NCBI RefSeq assembly: GCF_004320525.1
Contig: NZ_SIHX01000007.1
Coordinates: 62,001 to 126,000, forward strand
Direction: 5' to 3'
Source of the DNA: Arthrobacter sp. S39
GTDB taxonomy: Bacteria; Actinomycetota; Actinomycetes; Actinomycetales; Micrococcaceae
DNA length: 64,000 nucleotides
Below are positions 58,446-64,000 of the stretch, piece by piece. Position 1 is the stretch's first letter, and every line of letters starts with the position of its first letter. A program made the translations under genes and the position numbers. The notes under the pieces are model-generated. The model did no database searches and had not been told where the DNA came from. It saw nothing but the letters and a program-made list of their open reading frames with translations.

Positions 58446-61070
58446 ATGCGGAACCCTAAGCAGGCTGATCATCTTCCCCTTCCCACTCCCGGCCACCTTG
58501 CGAACGGCTTCGTCCGGGTCCGGGGCGCGCGGGAGAACAACCTGCGGAACGTGGATGTGGATGTGCCGCGCGACTCCATTGTGGCGTTCACGGGCGTCTC
58601 CGGCTCGGGCAAGTCCTCACTCGCCTTCGGCACCATCTACGCCGAAGCCCAGCGCCGCTACTTTGAATCCGTCGCCCCGTACGCGCGCCGCCTTATCCAG
58701 CAGGGCCACAATCCCAAGGTGGAGATGATCTCCGGGCTGCCGCCCGCCGTCGCGCTTCAACAGCGCCGCGGCGCACCCAGCAGCCGCTCCACCGTTGGCA
58801 CGGTGACCACGCTGTCCAACTCGCTCCGGATGCTGTTTTCCCGGGCGGGCACCTACCCGGCCGGCGCCGAACAGCTGGACTCGGACGCGTTTTCGCCGAA
58901 CACGGCGGCCGGCGCCTGCCCCGAATGCCACGGCCTGGGGGTCGCGCATACTGTCAGCGAGGAATCCCTGGTCCCGGACCCGGCCCTCACCATCCGGGAA
59001 GGTGCCATCGCGGCGTGGCCGGGCGCCTGGCAGGGCAAGAACCTCCGCGACATCCTCAGCCACCTGGGCTACGACGTCGACGTGCCCTGGCGGAAGCTGC
59101 CCCGGAAGCAGCGCGACTGGATCCTGTTCACCGACGAGCAGCCCGTCGTCGAAGTCACGCCCGAACGCGACCGTGTGGCCAAGCCGTACAAGGGCCGCTT
59201 CTGGAGCGCCAAAAGCTACGTCCTGCACACCCTGGCAGATTCGCAGAGCGCTGCCATGCGCGAGCGCGTCCTGGCGTTTATGGAGTCCGGTCCGTGTCCG
59301 CGCTGCGGCGGCACCGGGCTCCGGCCGGAAGCCCTCGCCGTGACCTTCGCCGGCCGGACCATCGCCCACCTCAACACCGCACCAATGGTGGAGCTGGCCG
59401 AGATCATCCGCCCCACCGCGGCGCTGAAGGAGGCCGGTACCGCATCCCGCCGGCAGTCCTCCGGCGAGGACAATGAGGTGGCTGTGGCCATCACCGCGGA
59501 CCTCCTGCACCGCATCACGGTGCTCCTGGATCTGGGGCTGGGATACCTCGCGCTGGGCCGCGCCACGCCCACCCTCTCGCCGGGCGAGATGCAGCGGCTG
59601 AGGATCGCCACCCAGCTCCGCTCCGGGCTGTTCGGCGTGATCTACGTCCTGGACGAGCCGTCCGCGGGCCTCCATCCGGCCGACGCCGAGCCGCTCCTGG
59701 CGGTGCTGGACCAGCTCAAGGCCTCAGGCAACTCGGTGTTTGTGGTGGAGCACAACATGGACGTGGTCCGCCGCGCCGACTGGCTGGTGGACGTGGGCCC
59801 ACGCGCCGGGGAGGGCGGCGGCGAGGTGCTCTACAGCGGCCCGGTTGCCGGGCTCGCGGCCATCGAGGAGTCGGTCACCCGCCCGTTCCTGTTCGACGGC
59901 GGCAGCGGAGGCAGGACGCCCGACGGCGGCGCCGCGCCACATGCAGGCAGAACGCCACATGCGGGCACCTCACCGCGTGCGGGCGGTATCCGGGAGCCTG
60001 ACGGCTGGCTGGAGCTGGCCGGCATCAGCCGGCACAACCTCAAGGACCTTGACGCCCAGTTCCCGCTTGGCGTCTTGACGGCAGTCACCGGAGTGTCCGG
60101 CTCGGGCAAGTCGACGCTCGTCAGCCATGTCCTGGGGGAGGTCGTGGGCTCCGGCCTGAAGACCCAACCGGCACCGCAACCGGTGGAACCTGACGAGGCG
60201 GGCCCGGCAATGCCCCTGTCGGTCGGACCGGTCAGCGGCGCGGACCGGATCGACAGGCTGGTCATGGTGGACCAGAAGCCCATCGGCCGCACGCCGCGCT
60301 CCAACCTGGCCACCTACACGGGGCTCTTCGACGCCGTCCGCAAGGAATTCGCCGCCACGGACGAGGCCAGGGCTCGCGGTTTCGGCGCCGGGAGGTTCTC
60401 GTTCAACGTCGCCGGCGGCCGCTGTGAAACCTGCCAGGGCGAGGGATTCGTGGCCGTGGAACTGCTCTTCCTCCCGGGCAGCTACGGCCCGTGCCCGGAG
60501 TGCGGCGGTTCCCGGTACAACCCCGAAACCCTGGAAGTGACGTACCGCGGCAAGAACGTGGCCGAGGTGCTGCGCCTGACGGTGGACGCGGCCGCCGGCT
60601 TCCTGGCCGACATTCCCGCCGCTGCCCGCAGCCTGAAGAGCCTTCGGGACGTGGGCCTGGGCTACCTCCGGCTGGGCCAGCCCGCAACGGAGCTGTCCGG
60701 CGGCGAGGCCCAGCGCATCAAGCTCGCCACCGAACTGCAGCGTGCCCAGCGCGGCCACACCCTTTACCTGTTGGACGAGCCCACCACGGGGCTCCACCCC
60801 GCCGACGTCCAACTACTCATGGCCCAGCTCCACGGCCTGGTGGACAGCGGCAACACCGTGGTGGTGGTGGAACACGAAATGGCTGTTGTGGCGGCGGCGG
60901 ACTGGGTCATTGACCTGGGCCCCTCGGGCGGGGACGCCGGTGGCCGGATCGTCGCCACCGGAACCGCGGCCGACGTCGCGCGTTCACCGCACAGCCGTAC
61001 CGCGCCCTACCTGGCGGCGGCACTTCCCCAGCCGACCACCAGCCAACGCCCAGAAATCATCTCGGTTTGA
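58446..61070 (+). CDS. UvrA-like ABC ATPase (UvrA2/DrrC-type)
   Basis: This 874-residue protein has two ABC ATPase halves: Walker A sites [16 protein letters not shown] near residue 48 and [16 protein letters not shown] near 547, and signatures [15 protein letters not shown] and [16 protein letters not shown]. Zinc modules are [24 protein letters not shown] and CPECGGSRY. It is shorter than UvrA (about 950) and lacks the UvrB-binding insertion. It is therefore probably a UvrA2/drug-resistance type protein that protects DNA from intercalating compounds. The linker between the halves has an imperfect repeat, [18 protein letters not shown] 58446 is divergent from the deaminase gene. Confidence 0.9.
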   Translation: MRNPKQADHLPLPTPGHLANGFVRVRGARENNLRNVDVDVPRDSIVAFTGVSGSGKSSLAFGTIYAEAQRRYFESVAPYARRLIQQGHNPKVEMISGLPPAVALQQRRGAPSSRSTVGTVTTLSNSLRMLFSRAGTYPAGAEQLDSDAFSPNTAAGACPECHGLGVAHTVSEESLVPDPALTIREGAIAAWPGAWQGKNLRDILSHLGYDVDVPWRKLPRKQRDWILFTDEQPVVEVTPERDRVAKPYKGRFWSAKSYVLHTLADSQSAAMRERVLAFMESGPCPRCGGTGLRPEALAVTFAGRTIAHLNTAPMVELAEIIRPTAALKEAGTASRRQSSGEDNEVAVAITADLLHRITVLLDLGLGYLALGRATPTLSPGEMQRLRIATQLRSGLFGVIYVLDEPSAGLHPADAEPLLAVLDQLKASGNSVFVVEHNMDVVRRADWLVDVGPRAGEGGGEVLYSGPVAGLAAIEESVTRPFLFDGGSGGRTPDGGAAPHAGRTPHAGTSPRAGGIREPDGWLELAGISRHNLKDLDAQFPLGVLTAVTGVSGSGKSTLVSHVLGEVVGSGLKTQPAPQPVEPDEAGPAMPLSVGPVSGADRIDRLVMVDQKPIGRTPRSNLATYTGLFDAVRKEFAATDEARARGFGAGRFSFNVAGGRCETCQGEGFVAVELLFLPGSYGPCPECGGSRYNPETLEVTYRGKNVAEVLRLTVDAAAGFLADIPAAARSLKSLRDVGLGYLRLGQPATELSGGEAQRIKLATELQRAQRGHTLYLLDEPTTGLHPADVQLLMAQLHGLVDSGNTVVVVEHEMAVVAAADWVIDLGPSGGDAGGRIVATGTAADVARSPHSRTAPYLAAALPQPTTSQRPEIISV

Positions 61071-61897
<827 letters not shown>

Positions 61898-61915
61898 CGG
61901 CCCGGACTGAGCATT

Positions 61916-61965
61916 AACAACGACGCCGGAGCGTCCCCCCAGCGGGGAGCTCCGGCGTCGTTGTT
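61916..61965. terminator. Strong bidirectional terminator
   Basis: AACAACGACGCCGGAGC (61916-61932) and GCTCCGGCGTCGTTGTT (61949-61965) are perfect 17-base arms around a 16-base loop, and the arm ends are T-rich in both readings. It lies between the convergent Rpf-like gene and the two-span membrane-protein gene. Confidence 0.9.
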
Positions 61966-61995
61966 GTGTCTTGAAGTTGTGGCTGGCTGCCGAGG

Positions 61996-62586
61996 TTACG
62001 CGGCGGCCGGGATTTCACGGACGATGCGCACCTTCCAGGCGGCGTCGTCGCTGGTGTCCAGGAGCGCCACGGTGCCGTGGGCGACGTTCAGGGCCACGCG
62101 CTTGGCTGCCAGCAGTTCGAGGTAAAGGTGCTCGTTCATGCGGCTGGGCGTGTCGATCATGTACTTCACGGCGTCGCGGACCTTGCGGTAGTTGGCGCTC
62201 CGTTCACGGTGCAGGTGCAGTTCAAGGGACTGGCGCTGGCGGACTTTGGGTTCGTGCTTGTTGAGCCAGGACACAGCCGCGTGCACGCCGACCACGAGGG
62301 CCAGGGAGACCGCGTAGATCCACCAGCCGCTGGTCAGCAGGAAGAGGGGCAGGTTTCCAATGGCCACAATCGCAATGATGACGCGCAGGGCGGCGATCTT
62401 GCGGAGGGTCAGGGCCACGGCGGCCAGGGCGGCGCGGAAGCCGTGCTGGTCGTGGCGGGCCGTGGCGGGGTCGATCGTAAATTCATCAAGGACCAGGATG
62501 CCCTTGGCCTCCGGGCTCAGCATCTGCCCGAACTTGGGCATGAAAGGCTGGGCTGTACCGGCGGTCATTTCAGGTGTGGTTGTCAT
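61996..62586 (-). CDS. Two-span membrane protein, unknown
   Basis: This 196-residue protein has an N-terminal cytosolic part of about 70 residues (MTTTPEMTAGTAQPFMPKFG, AKGILVLDEFTIDPATARHD) and two membrane spans (LRVIIAIVAIGNLPLFLLT and WWIYAVSLALVVGVHAAVSW). A C-terminal helical domain (KVRDAVKYMIDTPSRMNEHL, YLELLAAKRVALNVAHG) follows. I use ATG 62586; a much longer frame upstream runs into the next gene and is not credible. I do not recognise the family. Confidence 0.75.
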   Translation of the reverse strand: MTTTPEMTAGTAQPFMPKFGQMLSPEAKGILVLDEFTIDPATARHDQHGFRAALAAVALTLRKIAALRVIIAIVAIGNLPLFLLTSGWWIYAVSLALVVGVHAAVSWLNKHEPKVRQRQSLELHLHRERSANYRKVRDAVKYMIDTPSRMNEHLYLELLAAKRVALNVAHGTVALLDTSDDAAWKVRIVREIPAAA

Positions 62587-62742
62587 GTAGGGGCTTCCGG
62601 GACGCTGGGGTGTTTCGGTGATCTTAGTGGTTGGACCCATCCGCTGTATGCATCGGTCCACTATGTGAACATTCCCCGCGCCGCTCCTGTGGCGGCCGGC
62701 ACTGCAATTGGCACTTGGGCCGCATGCCGTCAGACTGAAGGG

Positions 62743-63648
62743 ATGCAAACCTTCCTCCCGTACCCCGATTTCCGGCAGAGCGCCGCAGCACTGGACACTG
62801 CCAGGCTTGGCAAGCAGCGCGTCGAGGCGCTGCAGACCCTCCGGGCGCTGGTCATTCCCGAGTACGGCTGGCAGACCCACCCGGCGGTCCGCATGTGGAT
62901 GGGCTACGTTCCGGCCCTGACCATGTACGGGCTGGCCATGGTGGACGAGTGGACCGAACGCGGCCACCCGGACAACACCCGCGCCAACATCACGGAGTTC
63001 GCACCCCAGGCAGCCCACCCGGACTACGCGGCCAAGATCCCCATGCCGCCGTGGCTGGGAAATTCGGACTTCCACCTGAGCCACCGGTCCAAGCTCCTGC
63101 GCAAGGAACCGAAGTTCTACAAAACGGTCTTCCCTGACGCCGAACCGGACATCGACTACATCTGGCCCGAGCCCAAGCATGAGTTCCTGCCCGCGGACCC
63201 CGAGGATGACTTCCTGTGGATCCTCCGCTCCCCGCACGAAGAATTCACCCCGGAGACGCTGAACACCGTTGCCCTGCCGCCGGTCCGCCGCGCCCTTGCA
63301 ACCGCGGAGCAGGACGACTACTCCCCCGTCTATGCGGACGACGGATCCCGGCGCCCTTCCAAGCAGCCCCGGAAGCTTCCGCCCAAGGCAAAGATCAAGA
63401 AGCCCACCCGCAAGCGCCAGGCCCAGGAGGAAGCTTTTGCCACGCTCCCGGGCAAAACGCCTGTGGCTGTGTCGTTCGAGGACGGCGCCAAGTTCGCCGT
63501 GGGCCAGGTGCTGGGCCGGCCCATCACGCTCGAGGACGGCCGCTTTGGCCGTAACTTCAGCGTCACCGAGGTGATTGACCGGTCTGCGTTCGACTATCCG
63601 GCGCTACTGCAGGACCCCCGGGTGTTTTTCCCGGTCCCTGCCCCCTGA
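62743..63648 (+). CDS. MSMEG_6728-family protein
   Basis: This 301-residue protein begins MQTFLPYPDFRQSAAALDTA, then RLGKQRVEALQTLRALV, RMWMGYVPALTMYGLAMVDE and PPWLGNSDFHLSHRSKLLRK. This region (residues 1-150) is the MSMEG_6728/pyrimidine-dimer DNA glycosylase-like fold found in actinobacteria, with unknown substrate. A basic linker (PKAKIKKPTRKRQAQEE) and a C-terminal domain of about 60 residues follow. ATG 62743 has GAAGG upstream; a longer frame crosses the previous gene and is a shadow. Confidence 0.82.
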   Translation: MQTFLPYPDFRQSAAALDTARLGKQRVEALQTLRALVIPEYGWQTHPAVRMWMGYVPALTMYGLAMVDEWTERGHPDNTRANITEFAPQAAHPDYAAKIPMPPWLGNSDFHLSHRSKLLRKEPKFYKTVFPDAEPDIDYIWPEPKHEFLPADPEDDFLWILRSPHEEFTPETLNTVALPPVRRALATAEQDDYSPVYADDGSRRPSKQPRKLPPKAKIKKPTRKRQAQEEAFATLPGKTPVAVSFEDGAKFAVGQVLGRPITLEDGRFGRNFSVTEVIDRSAFDYPALLQDPRVFFPVPAP

Positions 63649-63652
63649 CCGC

Positions 63653-64000
63653 ATGACTATCCTCCTGGCCGGCTGCGGTGACCTGGGCACGGAAGCGGGC
63701 CTGCGCTTCGCCGCGGCCGGGGACCGGGTGGTGGGCTGGCGCCGCTCGCCGGAAAAGCTTCCTCCGGCGATCAAGGGCATCGCGGCTGACCTGACCGCCG
63801 CCGACCTGCCGGCCATCCCGGCGGACACCACCGCCGTCGTCGTAGCCGTCGCGGCCGCCTCCCCCACCGAGGCGGCCTACCGGGCCGCCTATGTGGACGG
63901 GCTGGCGCACGTCCTGGACGCCTTGGAACGCGACGGCGTGACGCCGCGGCGCGTGCTCTTCGTTTCGTCCACCGCCGTCTACGGGGACGCCGGCGGCGGC
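63653..64000 (+). CDS. NAD(P)-binding epimerase/SDR-type protein (C-terminus beyond window)
   Basis: The first 116 residues are present: MTILLAGCGDLGTEAGLRFA with the nucleotide-binding GCGDLGT, then VVGWRRSPEKLPPAIKGIAA and RVLFVSSTAVYGDAGGG. The SSTAVYG segment is the catalytic Ser/Thr region of extended SDR or YeeZ-type sugar-nucleotide epimerase-like proteins. It begins 4 bases after the previous stop codon and is probably co-transcribed with that gene. The right edge of the window cuts it. Confidence 0.85.
   Translation, partial: MTILLAGCGDLGTEAGLRFAAAGDRVVGWRRSPEKLPPAIKGIAADLTAADLPAIPADTTAVVVAVAAASPTEAAYRAAYVDGLAHVLDALERDGVTPRRVLFVSSTAVYGDAGGG

Overview
The window looks like chromosome from a high-GC soil actinobacterium of the Micrococcaceae, most likely Arthrobacter or Pseudarthrobacter. 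The case rests on uniformly high GC, many GTG starts, a resuscitation-promoting-factor-like protein with LysM, a mycothiol-type DinB protein, paired LacI and DeoR sugar regulators, Tat lipoprotein binding proteins, and short intergenic palindromes. I see no rRNA, tRNA, CRISPR array, phage or complete insertion sequence.

Layout. 0-6.4 kb: a carbohydrate locus (LacI regulator running off the left edge, cupin, DUF6807/PmoA-like protein, Gfo/Idh/MocA oxidoreductase, divergent GH3 glycosidase). 6.4-6.7 kb: palindromic repeats and a possible gene remnant. 6.8-10.8 kb: a redox block (aldo/keto reductase, Old Yellow Enzyme, short-chain dehydrogenase) divergent from a MmyB-type regulator. 10.8-16.6 kb: small housekeeping and unknown genes. 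16.5-23 kb: a polysaccharide-uptake operon (GH42 beta-galactosidase, two LplB/LplC-type permeases, Tat lipoprotein binding protein, YesL). Operator-like TAGAAACTATC sites and palindromes occur both here and at the GH3 locus.

23.2-36.5 kb is the most interesting part: a sulfoglycolytic (sulfo-EMP type) cluster for sulfoquinovose. A PfkB kinase (YihV-like), class I aldolase (YihT-like, Lys192), sugar ABC importer without its ATPase, aldehyde dehydrogenase (Cys282), TauE/SafE exporter, a 61-residue unknown protein and a YihS-type isomerase (His176/His248/His383) form one co-directional run. Divergent from it is a Gfo/Idh/MocA protein that may be an NAD-dependent sulfoquinovosidase. Next to that lie a DeoR regulator, a D-2-hydroxyacid dehydrogenase and a phosphohexomutase. 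Three copies of one operator, GTGTTG-N6-CAACAC or nearly so, lie in front of the kinase, the DeoR gene and the phosphohexomutase, tying all of these into one regulon. The expected product is sulfolactate, not dihydroxypropanesulfonate, because an aldehyde dehydrogenase replaces the reductase.

36.6-49.8 kb: an ArsR-SRPBCC fusion with an operator inside its promoter, a VOC protein, an NRAMP-like carrier with altered metal motifs, a DHDPS-family aldolase with divergent LacI, an MFS exporter, a lipoprotein serine-hydrolase homologue that has lost its Ser/Lys pair, and an FdhF/YdeP molybdenum oxidoreductase. 50-64 kb: TerC, a TM0106-type nuclease-helicase, acylphosphatase, YceI, a winged-helix/X25 fusion of unknown role, an adenine-deaminase-like protein, a UvrA-like ABC protein, an Rpf-like protein and three further genes, the last cut by the right edge.
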